64,000 nt of DNA from Acridotheres tristis. Taxonomy: Eukaryota; Chordata; Aves; Passeriformes; Sturnidae. The stretch covers positions 20,665,736 through 20,729,735 of the forward strand of contig CM072893.1 in assembly GCA_037013685.1 (NCBI GenBank), in the 5' to 3' direction. The position numbers and the translations under genes are program-made. Position 1 is the first letter of the stretch; each line of letters starts with the position of its first letter. Below are positions 27,201 through 37,030 of this stretch, piece after piece. The notes beneath the pieces were generated by a model that ran no database searches, had not been told where the DNA came from, and worked only from the letters and a program-made list of their open reading frames with translations.

Positions 27201-30200
27201 TTACTTTTAGGTACAAATTTCAGAGCCAGTGCTAAAAAAGGTCAAGTGCAGATTTGCTAGAAGGTGTCAGTGGACTGTACCTCTCTATTGGCACTTCCAG
27301 CATAGTATGCTTAACTTATGCAGTGCAAATAATGCTGTGCTGTTTTCCTGCTTAAACTGGGATTGCATCTAGACCCGGTATCACAGAATTGCAGCTTGGA
27401 AGGGACCACAGGAGATCCTGTCAGACCTCCTGCCCAAGACAGAAACAACACCCAATTCAGACCAGACAGCAGAGCATTCTCCAGCTGGGTCCTGAAAAGC
27501 CCCATGGGCAGAGATCCACATCTGCACAGGGCAGCTTGTTCCCAAGCTCAACTGCATCACTCCTATTCTCACATGCTGAAAACTTCTCTGTTAAAATTCA
27601 CAGTTGATTCTCATCATCCTGCCAGGAACCTCCAGTCAGTCTTCTGAACAACCTCCTTGGTAGGTAGAAGGTTATCAGATCTGCCAAGCCATCTCTTCGT
27701 CAGACAGGCCTAGTTCCCTCTAGGTTTTTCTAGTAAGTCATGTGCTCCAGCCCTTTGACCAGCTTATGTAATACCAACAGTTTCATTTAGAAACATCAGA
27801 CAGGAGCAGCTTGCTTTAACTACTTCACATTGAGTCCTCTTATTCTTTTGCACTAGTGATGAATTTGCTACTTCTGGTAAACTAAAAATGCCAGTAAAAG
27901 CATGAGCAAGTCACACACGCTTTTGATAAAGACAGGTATTTACATCTTTATAAAAATCTAGTGCTTGGCCCATTGTGCTGCCTTTTTTATCAGAAAGCAC
28001 TTACTTTCACACCAGGAGTTTTCCACCCTCTGTGCAATACAGAAAGGCCATAAGCAGGTAAAGATGTCAAAAGCACCAAACAAGCCTAAAACAGCTGGCA
28101 TGTTCATTACCACTTTAAGTATTACTTTTAAAAACTTGCTCCAAAATTGATACCTTAACCTTTTTGATATTTGTCTGTAAATTATTATACGTATATTTAT
28201 TCAATACATTTGCATTAATTGTCAGACATTTCAACTTCAGTGAGCACTTTAAGACACCATGGCAAAGGAAATCATTAGAGCTTTAAGCACTATTACAGAG
28301 TCTGAACACTTTTATATGGAAGAGATCAATAAAGAGGGGTTTGTATAGCCTTTATAGAGAAAATGAATATAACAAATGAAAATGTTATCTGAATGCTTTC
28401 ATACTACATAGGATGCCAAGACTTTGAGTACAAAAAATTTTAAGTTGTCTCTCAGGAGTTTCTTCACACTTAAATAGGAAGAATAATTACCTACTGTCTG
28501 CAGGTAGAAGTTACTTGTTAAGCACCAATTGAAACACGTACATTTGCTCTTAAGCATATCAAAGACAGAAAAATAGCAGACATAAGATGACAGTCAAAAG
28601 GTTAAGATAGTTTATAAATAACATGCTGACACCTGTATATTTCACATGGGCAAAAGGCAGTGTACAGGTCTGCATTAAGTCTCCACTAAACATTTTTAGT
28701 AAGAAAAGACACAGGAAGAAATCAATCTACATAGAACCTTCAGCATAAAGTGAAGCAAAATACTAAGGGATGTACCTAAGATGAAGCAGTAATGAGAAAG
28801 CCAAGCTATTATAAAGTCATTGTTTCAAACTTCCTTTCTTAAAACCCACTCTCCAAGATATGTGTGATTTTGCTTTTTCCATCCTGTATCAACATCAACT
28901 TCCAAATAGTTGGGGTAAGGACAAGGAAAAACAAAGCCCTTGTTTCCTTCCTGGTAGAGGTTAACCCAGCACAGTCCATTCTCTACTCTTACACACCCTT
29001 TCCTTCTAAGCATAAATAACCTACTCTCAAGGAAGAACAGAAAGCCAGGTACTTCTAGATACTAACAGACTTTGACCAGAAGTTAAGAAGACCTCTCTCA
29101 AAAGTTTACCTTTGTTGTGAAGAAAGAAAATAATTACTTGAGGTAGGACAAGGAAGAGAAACATGCTTAATCAGTACAAGTAGAACAGACAGACTGAATA
29201 ACTGCAGAGATGGCATTCTGTGAAAAATAAAATATAATACATAGATCCTGTATTGTGTTTTATGTTGCCTATTAGTCTGCATATCTGGCTGAACTCCACT
29301 ACTACAAAGAGTTACTCGTGTGTCAGCTTCCATCACTGAGAGAAATAAGAGCACAACATACAGTACAAGATTAAGATGTTCAGAATAAACATCTTCAATC
29401 AAGGACCACACTGCACTAATTACACTGTCAAGGTTGCAGCATTAGAGTCTTAATCCAAAACCATTTATTAGGTTACTAAAGTATCAACAGTTAATTGTGC
29501 AAATAAAACTAAATCAGTGCCTGCACTTTCAAAGAAGGAAGGAAATGACTGCTCTCAACACAAACACCACCACAAATGGTGACTGGAATGGAAAGAGAAA
29601 CTGAAAATTATATACAAAACACTGCATATTCTTTTTTCTTGGGAGAAAAAAATTAAGAAAATTACCACGGAATCAAGTGACAGTTCAAAAAACTGAAATA
29701 GAAAATCCAACATATTTTTGCAATTTTTGGACTACAATTGCTAGCATTTTTCCAATAAATCAATGTTCTGGCAAAGAGCAAATTTAATTGCAATAGTACT
29801 CCCCTCTTGATAGTATGAGTAATTTCTTAAGTAAACACAATTTATTGTTTAATTGCTTTTAAAGTCCATCTGCAATTTCAGCTCTCTTGCCTCCTTTCAA
29901 TAGGGAATGGCAAGGGTAGAGACTTAAAGTCCCATCATGTTGCTCTAGTTTTTATCAAGGATATTGACCACAACTGAGCAACTACCATCCAGTCAGGAAA
30001 TTAAGAATGCTAATCCAAAAACTAAACCATGCTAAAGTTACCTCTGTGTTGATTCTTCAGCATGTACATGCACAAGCCTTCAACAGATTATCCATCAAAT
30101 GTTGACTAACATCTTTGAAGACAGAAATAAGAGAAAGCAAGAGTGACCATGCTCTGACCAGGTGGCAAATATATGGAAAGGGAGCAATTGTCTTCAATTT

Positions 30201-33200
30201 AGATAGTACATAAAGTACCACAGGACATGCTTTGAAAAATAGAACCTCAGCATTCTGAAGCCTTGGCATAACCAACTGCAAGAGCAATCCACATGTAATT
30301 CAACTGAAGTCAAGAGAATAAAGTTAAAAATATGAGTACATTTTAGCATTACATTAGCTCACATTCACAGCACATAAAAAACCCACTGTCACATAATTTC
30401 AAGTTTTAATGAAGATTACTGTAATTCTGTAATTTATGTATTAAACTAACATGAACAAAGGCATTAATGTAATAATAAGAAAGTCTCACCATTTAGCCAG
30501 ATTACTAATCCCTGGCTTCAAGTGTACACATTAGTCCAGAAATACAGCTTTTTACCATAGATTAAAAAGATTCCTGCTTTCAGAAAAGGACAGTATTTTA
30601 AGAATTATTATCTGGAACTGTTATTTGAACATGAAAGAGAAGAAAAAGATTACAAGAGGGACAAAAATTCTAATTTTGAGGCTAGAAAAGTTGATGTCAA
30701 TCATATGGATTAGTTTCCTAAATGCTGCAGATGAGACAATCCACAATGTAGTGTCACTTTACAGTCATGCTTCTTGTATCTATGCTACAGCCAATCCTTC
30801 AGGTAAGTATAAAATCCTTAGTTAGGAATTCTGAGTAACTAACTCCTTACATCTTAACAGCTATTTACCTTCATTATAAATCCATGGGTTGCTTCTAGAT
30901 TGAAATTATACAGGCAAATAAAGGATGGAGCACAAAATACATCAAAGAAAGATTAATCCCAGGCAACAATGTGGTGATGCTATTGAGTCAGTCCTTGCAC
31001 TGGAGAAATATGACTTTATTAAGGAAAAGAAACCTGTAATCATACAGGTATAGAATCAAAGAGTCAAGAGAAGAATCCAACTGTTCCCTCTCACAAACAG
31101 AGAATTAAAGAACTTATATTAATTAAAGACCCTTGTATACAAAGCAATGCATGCATTCAGATCTACAGCAACACCTAATTCCTGATACAACAGCATGTCA
31201 CCACTCTCAGTGGTGATCTAGGTACTGGAAACAGAAGAAAACCTTTCATTTTCCTCTCCTTAACGATTAGAATCCAAACGAAAGTCATCTTCACTGGAAA
31301 GCTGTTTTCTGCATCCTTCACTAAAATATCTGTATTTTTTTTTAAGTATGCGCTTTGTATTAAGCTATAATCATTAGGAATTACTCTTAAGATCTTGCAT
31401 ATCTGGTTTTTTTCTCACTGAGGAAAACAAATAATCTGTCATGAGCAAAAAAGATTACAGGATAGAAAAGTATTTCCATTCCTCAGAATCCCCACAAACA
31501 ATTTCACCATAGGGTATGTCCCTAAAGATGAAATACTGAAGGTGTATCTTGATCACTGCTACAAACAACATGAAAACAGTTATGTACAACCTTCAGAAAC
31601 ACCATATGCTGTTCCCTGTTTAAAAAAAATCTGTTTATTCAAATGTAACCCTGCTCCATAAACCCAATATAAACCAGAAAAATTATTTACACCAACTGCA
31701 TTTTGAGGTCTTGGTTAGTCCAAAATCCTTCTATTGATGTTGTGCTACACTCTGAATTAAATTAAAATCCTAAATACTTGGTTCCTCCTTACTACTACAT
31801 CCACCACTTGTCACATTCCTATTTCTAATGAGCCCAAGGAATTCTTACAAGAAAGCTACAGCCTCTCTTCAGACCTCCTTGTATGCTACTTAGGTACTTC
31901 AAATTATTTCCCTGCTATCCTTGCTGTTAAGGAAATCAGAGACATTGTCCAATTGTTTCACAAATCAAGCTACTCCAAGTACATTAGAAAAAGTCTTTGA
32001 AAAGAGCCAGAGACACAAATTACAACTTCACAAACTTGAAAGCATACAAGAATATTAAAAGTACATCAAAATTCACATCTCTTTTACAGGTAACAACTGA
32101 AGAACAGTAAACTGGTTTGGCAACCAGGTAACTAATTTCCTTTTTTTTTTTAATTAACTGTTTAATTTAACAGTTGGTCACAACAAAGATTATAAGCATC
32201 ACCTCACAGCCATTTCCCAACAGGGTGAACTAGGATTTCAGAGTGTGGTACAGTAGCCATGGGCATCAGGGCACCCACTTACTATTACTATGGTTTCTTC
32301 CTAGAACTCCAAAACACAAAATACTACATATTACTGGACTACAAAATACAGGATGTAGATGAGTTTGTTTGGTTTTAGTTTCAGTTTAAGAGGAGTTGAT
32401 TCAGCAACACTCTTAGAATGCAAAACATCCCTCTGTCGTCTCTTACTTATTCAGTTTTTCTAGAACACAAACTTTCCCTCCCCAAATCACTTTTATCCTC
32501 TTTCCATATCAAACTGGAACCTTTCATTCTCACCTTTCAGGCTGCACAAGCTCTACCCCTGCCTCCCATAGTTTGTATTTCTATCTCCTGCCTGATGACA
32601 GGCTGTATTTCATTAAATAGTCTTTCCTTAGAGGCTACCTAGAAAGGAGAAAACCACCAGGGGTTTTTTCGATTCCTTATGATGAAAACTCGGCAGGTAC
32701 ATCAACAGAAGCCTGACTGCATCTGGATCCCCACCGATGGGTTGCAAGGGCTTCCTGGATGAGTCAAAATTACACTTAAGGAATCTTAAGTGCCCAATGG
32801 AACAATGTGAAAGTGCTATATATTCAAATAAAAGCATAAAGAGGAAACAAATATAATAAATAGAATGTACAAGTTAGTAATTACAGACGAGGAAAGATGC
32901 TTAAGTCATAATCCTTCTAAGGTCGTAATTTTTAAGAACGCTCCAGAAAGCAATTGTAGGCTTTCTTCAGATCATAAAACCAGCAACAAAACACACAAGG
33001 CCGGCTAAGCTTAGGTCATGTTTTGGTGCCTCACTTCGCGTGCCCGTCTGTGCGTTCCCTACCCAGAGGCTCTCCCAGAGCCAGGGACAGGCTCCTGCAG
33101 CCCCCGGCTGTCCCAGAGCCCGCCCAGCTCAGGTACACACACACACACAGAGACACACACACACACAGAGACACACACACACAGACAGAGACACACAGAC

Positions 33201-33787
33201 ACACACACACACACAGACACACAGAGACAGACACACACACACACAGACACACACACACACACAGACACACAGACACACACACACACAGAGACACACACAC
33301 ACACAGACACACACACACACAGAGACACACAGACACACAGAGACACACACACACACAGAGACACACACACACACACAGACACACACACACACACAGACAC
33401 ACACACACAGAGACACACACACACACACAGACACACACACACACAGAGACACACACACACACAGAGACACACACACACACAGACACACACACACACACAG
33501 AGACACACACACACACAGACACACACACAGACACAGCTCCTGTGGCCGAGGGCTGTGGGAGCGAGCCCTCCTCGCCCCTCAGCTGCCCGCGCTACCTTAC
33601 GCTGCTTTACGACAGTGCTCGCACAACTTCTGCCAGACCACCAAGGATTTTAGAAGGCAAAAAATGAACTCGGACCCGTGATACCGGCCCCAAACCCGCC
33701 GCGGGGGGCTCACAGGCCCAGCCCAAACGTTCCCTCCCCGTACCTGTCCATGGTCTGCGGCAGCGCCAAGCCCGTCTGCTCGGCCAT
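9169..33787 (-). CDS. MARCHF5: MARCHF5 (MITOL), mitochondrial E3 ubiquitin ligase; complete, six coding exons
   Basis: Joined coding exons in minus-strand order are 33787-33744, 18551-18349, 14509-14379, 11208-11025, 10595-10429 and 9285-9169, giving 281 residues plus TAA. Every intron is GT/AG and all phases match. Residues 17-71 form a complete C4HC3 RING-CH finger (C17, C20, C36, C38, H46, C49, C68, C71), the zinc site that recruits the ubiquitin-conjugating enzyme. Four hydrophobic segments follow at about 100-122, 142-161, 209-231 and 244-259. The family inserts in the outer mitochondrial membrane and ubiquitinates regulators of mitochondrial fission, fusion and quality control. Length is close to the 278 residues I recall for the human protein; the difference lies in the first exon. 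The gene is divergent from CPEB3, as in human. The reading is recognised from memory of the human sequence, and identity is essentially certain. Confidence 0.97.
9286..10428 (-). other. MARCHF5 intron 5
   Basis: A 1.14-kb GT/AG intron. I see no embedded gene or repeat. Confidence 0.9.
10429..10595 (-). CDS. MARCHF5: MARCHF5 coding exon 5, third membrane segment
   Basis: The exon completes G188 and encodes residues 189-243, 167 nt. It reads [20 protein letters not shown], followed by a hydrophobic segment from about residue 209 to 231 and the loop [12 protein letters not shown]. The acceptor is TTTAG|GCATTG and the donor CTTG|GTAAGA. Intron 4, between exons 4 and 5, is only 429 bp. Confidence 0.96.
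10596..11024 (-). other. MARCHF5 intron 4
   Basis: A 429-bp GT/AG intron, the shortest in the gene. Nothing else is seen in it. Confidence 0.9.
11025..11208 (-). CDS. MARCHF5: MARCHF5 coding exon 4, second membrane segment
   Basis: The exon encodes residues 127-187 and one base of G188, 184 nt. It starts [17 protein letters not shown], then a hydrophobic stretch [17 protein letters not shown], then the basic/aromatic loop [16 protein letters not shown]. The acceptor is TTCCAG|GTTGTG and the donor CCAG|GTAACG. The sequence appears nearly identical to the mammalian protein as I recall it. Confidence 0.96.
11209..14378 (-). other. MARCHF5 intron 3
   Basis: A 3.2-kb GT/AG intron. It contains a 159-codon minus-strand open frame at 12040-12519, whose residue composition and lack of any recognisable motif do not support a gene. 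Nothing else stands out. Confidence 0.9.
14379..14509 (-). CDS. MARCHF5: MARCHF5 coding exon 3, first membrane segment
   Basis: The exon encodes the end of G83 and residues 84-126, 131 nt. It begins [13 protein letters not shown], the linker after the RING, and holds the first hydrophobic segment rich in A, G, I and V (about residues 100-122). The acceptor is CACAG|GTCC and the donor ATGCAG|GTACTC. The exon ends in phase 0. Confidence 0.96.
14510..18348 (-). other. MARCHF5 intron 2
   Basis: A 3.8-kb GT/AG intron, with a run of 19 A at 18009-18027 near its 5' end. No other feature is recognised. Confidence 0.9.
18349..18551 (-). CDS. MARCHF5: MARCHF5 coding exon 2, RING-CH domain
   Basis: The exon completes R15 and encodes residues 16-82 plus one base of G83, 203 nt in all. 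The whole RING-CH finger is in this one exon: CWVC, then CRC, then H46 and C49, then CPQC. The loop [10 protein letters not shown] is typical of MARCH ligases. The acceptor reads TTGCAG|A and the donor CTAG|GTAAGA. Skipping this exon would remove the catalytic domain and shift the frame. Confidence 0.96.
27379..27775 (-). mobile_element. CR1 LINE fragment, minus orientation
   Basis: The left end reads TATCACAGAATTGCAGC then TTGGAAGGGACC, the reverse complement of the CR1 3' end. Further matches to the family are CATCTGCACAGGGCAGC with CTTGTTCCC (compare 'ctgggcaacctgttcc') and GTGCTCCAGCCCTTTGACC near the right end. The copy is diverged and 5'-truncated, with no open frame, so it is an old inactive insertion. 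CR1 is the dominant LINE of birds and supports an avian source. Edges are approximate. Confidence 0.85.
33135..33536. repeat. Compound (CA)n / CAGA microsatellite, about 400 bp
   Basis: An uninterrupted alternation of ACAC runs with AGAC or AGAGAC interruptions. It lies in MARCHF5 intron 1, about 210 bp from the exon-1 donor and at the edge of the CpG island. All long open frames across it (His/Thr repeats on plus, Cys/Val repeats on minus) are artefacts of the repeat. Long CA tracts can adopt Z-DNA and are length-polymorphic. Confidence 0.97.
33744..33787 (-). CDS. MARCHF5: MARCHF5 coding exon 1 (start codon)
   Basis: The ATG has a strong context (GCC before it, G after). It encodes [14 protein letters not shown] plus two bases of R15, then a donor CAG|GTACGG. 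The last residues before the RING (D-R-S-C-W) match the family, but the N-terminal dozen residues differ from the mammalian ones I remember. A second in-frame ATG at codon 13 lies just before the RING and could be an alternative start. The exon sits in the CpG-rich bidirectional promoter. Its 5'UTR extends to higher coordinates, with an unknown start site. Confidence 0.9.
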
Positions 33788-34048
33788 GGCCCCGGGCGGA
33801 GGAGCGGGCCCAGCCGTGGGCCCGGAGCCTGACAAAGGCGTCACGCGTGCAGCGGCGGAGAAAGGGGAGCGAACGGGAAGGGGGCAAACCCGCCCTTCCG
33901 CGGGACGGCCGGAGCGGCCCCTCCTTCGGCAGGCGGGACGCGGCGCAAGGCCGGTGGCCGGGGCAGGACGGAGCGCCCGGGCCGCCGCGGGGAGAGGCGG
34001 CGAGCGCTGAGCGCAGCCGCGCCGCCCGTCACCGCCAGGCCCCGCGGC

Positions 34049-34058
34049 GCGCCTGCGC
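34049..34058. promoter_or_regulatory. NRF1-type motif
   Basis: GCGCCTGCGC, the reverse complement of the frequent NRF1 form GCGCAGGCGC. NRF1 sites are typical of promoters of genes for mitochondrial proteins, which fits MARCHF5. It is a short GC-rich word and could be chance. Confidence 0.4.
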
Positions 34059-34101
34059 CAAGGGCAGAGCGCGAGCCCGTGCCCGGAGTGCCGGGAGCAC
34101 C

Positions 34102-34115
34102 GGGAGCTGTAGTCC
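34102..34115 (-). promoter_or_regulatory. ZNF143/THAP11-type motif, copy 1
   Basis: On the minus strand it reads GGACTACAGCTCCC, matching the core ACTACAnnTCCC of the ZNF143/THAP11 element that is common in bidirectional housekeeping promoters. It is followed by GGTGC rather than AGC, so it is a weaker match than copy 2. Confidence 0.55.
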
Positions 34116-34144
34116 TGCCGTAGTCCCGCCGCAGTCCTGCCGCC

Positions 34145-34161
34145 GCTGGGAGCTGTAGTCC
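34145..34161 (-). promoter_or_regulatory. ZNF143/THAP11-type motif, copy 2
   Basis: On the minus strand it reads GGACTACAGCTCCCAGC, a close match to the extended ACTACAnnTCCCAGC element. It lies about 43 bp from copy 1 in the same orientation, between the two divergent genes. Confidence 0.65.
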
Positions 34162-34162
34162 C

Positions 34163-34271
34163 GCCGCCGGCGCGGGTTTAAAGGTCCGGCGGGGCGCTCC
34201 CCCTGCCCTACCCATGTCTCTGCTCGCCGCCGCCGTCGCGCAGTCGCTGCCCGGCTCCGCGCGCGGGGCAG
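34163..34271 (+). other. CPEB3: Candidate CPEB3 exon 1 (5' end not known)
   Basis: The sequence ends in a good donor, GGGGCAG|GTACGG at 34271/34272, inside the CpG island and upstream of the CPEB3 coding exon. It would be spliced to the acceptor at 42245. It holds an ATG at 34214 in a poor context (C at -3, T at +4). The frame from that ATG to the donor is 58 nt with no stop, so it joins in frame to the 11 nt before the usual CPEB3 ATG. The 5' edge given here is only a guess, placed just after the second ZNF143-type motif. An intervening untranslated exon cannot be excluded. Confidence 0.5.
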
Positions 34272-36281
34272 GTACGGGAGCGCGGCGGGGTGGCCGAGCG
34301 GGGTCTGCGGGGGGAAGATCCGCGCCCGGTGGCTGCCGCCCCTCCTGCCGCCCTCCGCCGCCGGCCGGGACTTCTCACGGATGGAGGGAGGGAGGAGGAG
34401 AGGCAAGAGGGAGAGGCTGGGCCGCCTGCTTTGCCCCGCTCCCGCTGGGACCCCCTCGGGCAGGAGCATCTCGCATTCCCTTCCCTGCCGAACAGGTGCA
34501 GGCGGCCCCCGCCCCTGCGTGGCCGCCGGGCCCCGGGAGCTGCCCTCAGGGCGGAGGGGACCCTGCCAGCTGCCAGCCCCGACCGGGCTGCCCAGAAGGG
34601 CGGTGGCTGGAACGGCGGAAGGGAAATTAATCCGTTTCAGTGGTGGTGCTGTCGGTGACAAGGACAAGCGCCCTTGTAAGTGGCACTTGGTGCTCCATGG
34701 AGGCCCGGTGACCATTGGCTTCTGTGTGCAAGTGGGGTGAGGGATGGCACGGCCGGTGGTAATGGCAACGCTCTCTTTTGTGTTTGTTGGCGTACTTCCA
34801 CATGGGAAAAAGTCCTTCTAAGCTGCTTTTAAAATTTGTTGTATGTTCAGAAGTCAAGTTAGAGCGTCACAATCTGAAAAACTAGAAATTTAGAAGCTGA
34901 AGAGCCTTTATAGAGGGAAGAGGTGGATAGTATCTGGAAAGGAGTTGTCTTTGCAATTATCTCCACCATGGGTGTTTGTCTCTTGCCTTCACGTCATGCT
35001 CTCGAAGCAAAGGCAATGGCCTCTTTTTCAGAGCCTGTTGTGACATGACAGATTCTTGGAAAGATTCATTAGTAAAAATCAACTTTTAATTTTCCTTTTC
35101 TGGAAAGAACAGCTTTTATATTAGGTTTTGCTATGTGAAACTAGTCCCTGTACCTTGTGTAAATTACACTGCAGTTGCTGTTCAAGGCTGTAATTTACAG
35201 GGCCAAGCCCAGGTTGCAACCGTGCAGCTGCATCAGCCTACAGCTGATCTTGGCTGAGATCAGGCTTCTGCACGTATGTGACAACAGACATCAGGTGGAA
35301 TAGGAAGGCAAGTTTAGGGAATATACTGGATTCTTTGACTGTGCTGCCTTAGCGAGGGACAAATCAGTCTGGTTTTGAGAGTCAGTGGGAAAGTGTTGTC
35401 AAAATTTATGTAAAACATCTGGACTTGCACTTGTAAGCAGTATTATATGCATAATAGGGTGTTGCTTATTTTTAATTGCTACAAATACCATAAAGAGGAA
35501 TGCTGAAGTATTTACAGAGATGTAAATGTTCCATACCTTAGGAAGACGGCATTGACATCCTGTCCCAGAAAATTTATTTTGTGCTTATTCTTGGGACTAT
35601 AAAATTCAGTTTTGCTACCACTGCTGAGGAGTGTTGGATGTACAGTGGCCTGAGTGAACCACACGGGCATGACCTCTTGGAAGAGATCCTAATACACACT
35701 GTCCCAATTACAGCTGTCTGTGGCATGTAAGAGCAATATTGGATATCAAGAGTTTCTGGTTCCTATTCTTGGTCTGGACTAAGTTCATTGTCTATTGGCC
35801 AGAACATTGAGCAGCTAGGCTAGCCTAGCCTAGGTTTTTTTATATTTATTCTCAAGTGTTACAAATGGAGATAGGGAAGCTGGTTTTATTTCTAGGAGTA
35901 TGTGCTTTGTGCATTTTCTGTATTTTTGCTTTGGAATTGAAAGGATATGCTGGTTGCCTTCCATTTATTATAAAGGTCATAGTGGCCAATAATTGCTGTG
36001 AAGAATATTTACCTGAAGAAATGGAACCAGAACCCAGGATCACTTGGCTACCATTTGAAGCTAAGGAACTGTCTGTGACAAAGGTGGCTTCTTTGCTCTA
36101 CCACTGGCACAGGAAGGTATGCCAAGACTGGACTGGCCAAAACTTGAATATCAGGTCAAATAGTGAGCACTTGGTAGGTTTGGACATGTCTTTTTTTTTT
36201 TTTTAATTCTAATTTTTTTCCAATCATAAGAAATAAAAACATATTAGGATTCATAAAAGCATAATTGGACAAGCTTTAGTG

Positions 36282-36510
36282 GTTTTAAACTAAAAGATGG
36301 TAGATTTAGATTGAACATAAGGAACAGATCTTTTACGATGGGGGTGGTAAAGCACTGGCCATAGGTCGTCCAGAGAGAGGGTGGATTCCCTGGAAACATT
36401 TAAGGTCAGGTTAAGCAACCTGATCTGGTTGAAGACCTCCCTACTCATTGCAGGGAGGTTGGACTAGAGGAGCTTTAAAGGTCCCTTACAGCCCAAAGTA
36501 TTCTATAATG
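36282..36510 (+). mobile_element. CR1 LINE fragment, plus orientation, 3' end
   Basis: It begins TTTTAAACTAAAAGATGGTAG and continues through GTGGTAAAGCACTGGCC and GTGGATTCCCTGGAAAC. It ends with GGTTGGACTAGAGGAGC, then AAAGGTCCCTTACAGCCC and a TTCTATAATG terminal motif, in the order of the CR1 3' end. It is a diverged, truncated and inactive copy. Confidence 0.9.
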
Positions 36511-36709
36511 GCAGACCCCTTAACATCCCATAAATAGCTTAAAGATTCTGAAATCCAAAAACAGATTTGTGGAAACTGTTGGACTGCTTGGGATATATGT
36601 TCTTTGTCTGCTCTTTCCAGAATCAAAGTGTGATCCTAAAATACATATGTAAGCAAATTATTTTAGATTTGTAAAAAAACACTTTCTTACTCCCAGACAG
36701 AGCAAGAGT

Positions 36710-37030
36710 TGTCATTTTATCCTTCTCTATTCTGCTTAACAAGACTGGATATGCAGCTGCTCTATTCAATTGCCTGCTTTATTCCCCCATACAATCTCTT
36801 CCTTCACTCTCCCTCATTCCTCTTTTCTCTTAATTTTCGTCTCACTTTTTGCTTTTTATGCTTCCTTCTTTGCATTGGCAATTTCCACTATACATCTCAA
36901 AAATGCCTCTTGCATTTTTTTTTCATTTTTAAACTATTGCTTCCTATATCATCCTTTAATAGATCCTTCTTTGTTTCTTCCTCCCGTTTCTCTGATGTTC
37001 ACTGCACTCTGCCTCGCTCTGTCATCTCTT
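36710..37030 (+). repeat. Pyrimidine-rich low-complexity block
   Basis: About 300 bp dominated by C and T on the plus strand (CTTCC, TTTCT and CTCTC words), probably a decayed simple repeat. The open frame of 117 codons inside it follows the base composition and is not taken as a gene. Confidence 0.45.

Larger units (their letters stand above)
18552..33743 (-). other. MARCHF5 intron 1
   Basis: A 15.2-kb GT/AG intron, the largest of the gene. It holds one CR1 fragment (27379-27775), short simple repeats (AT run 19478-19493, AAT run near 20860-20878) and the long CA/GA microsatellite at 33135-33536. The rest is AT-rich sequence in which I see no further exon or gene. Confidence 0.88.
33540..34680. 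promoter_or_regulatory. CpG-rich bidirectional promoter, MARCHF5 / CPEB3
   Basis: G+C and CpG content rise sharply here against AT-rich surroundings. The island contains MARCHF5 coding exon 1 on the minus strand and the candidate first exon of CPEB3 on the plus strand, with start regions only a few hundred bases apart. I see no TATA box between them, as usual for housekeeping divergent promoters. It holds two ZNF143/THAP11-type motifs and one NRF1-type motif. The human pair is also head to head over a CpG island, from memory. Boundaries are estimated by eye. Confidence 0.85.

Noticed and set aside
27311..27647. Open frames over 27311-27647
   Set aside because: They fall within a decayed CR1 fragment and its flank.
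33018..33681. Several open frames of 130-214 codons across the CA/GA repeat, encoding His/Thr or Cys/Val repeats
   Set aside because: They exist because the repeat lacks stop codons in several frames on both strands. The region is MARCHF5 intron 1.
33841..34740. Long open frames on both strands of the CpG island (up to 228 codons)
   Set aside because: GC-rich DNA is poor in stops; the frames are Arg/Pro/Gly/Ala-rich with no domain. Only the short exon-1 frame from 34214 has a supporting splice context.
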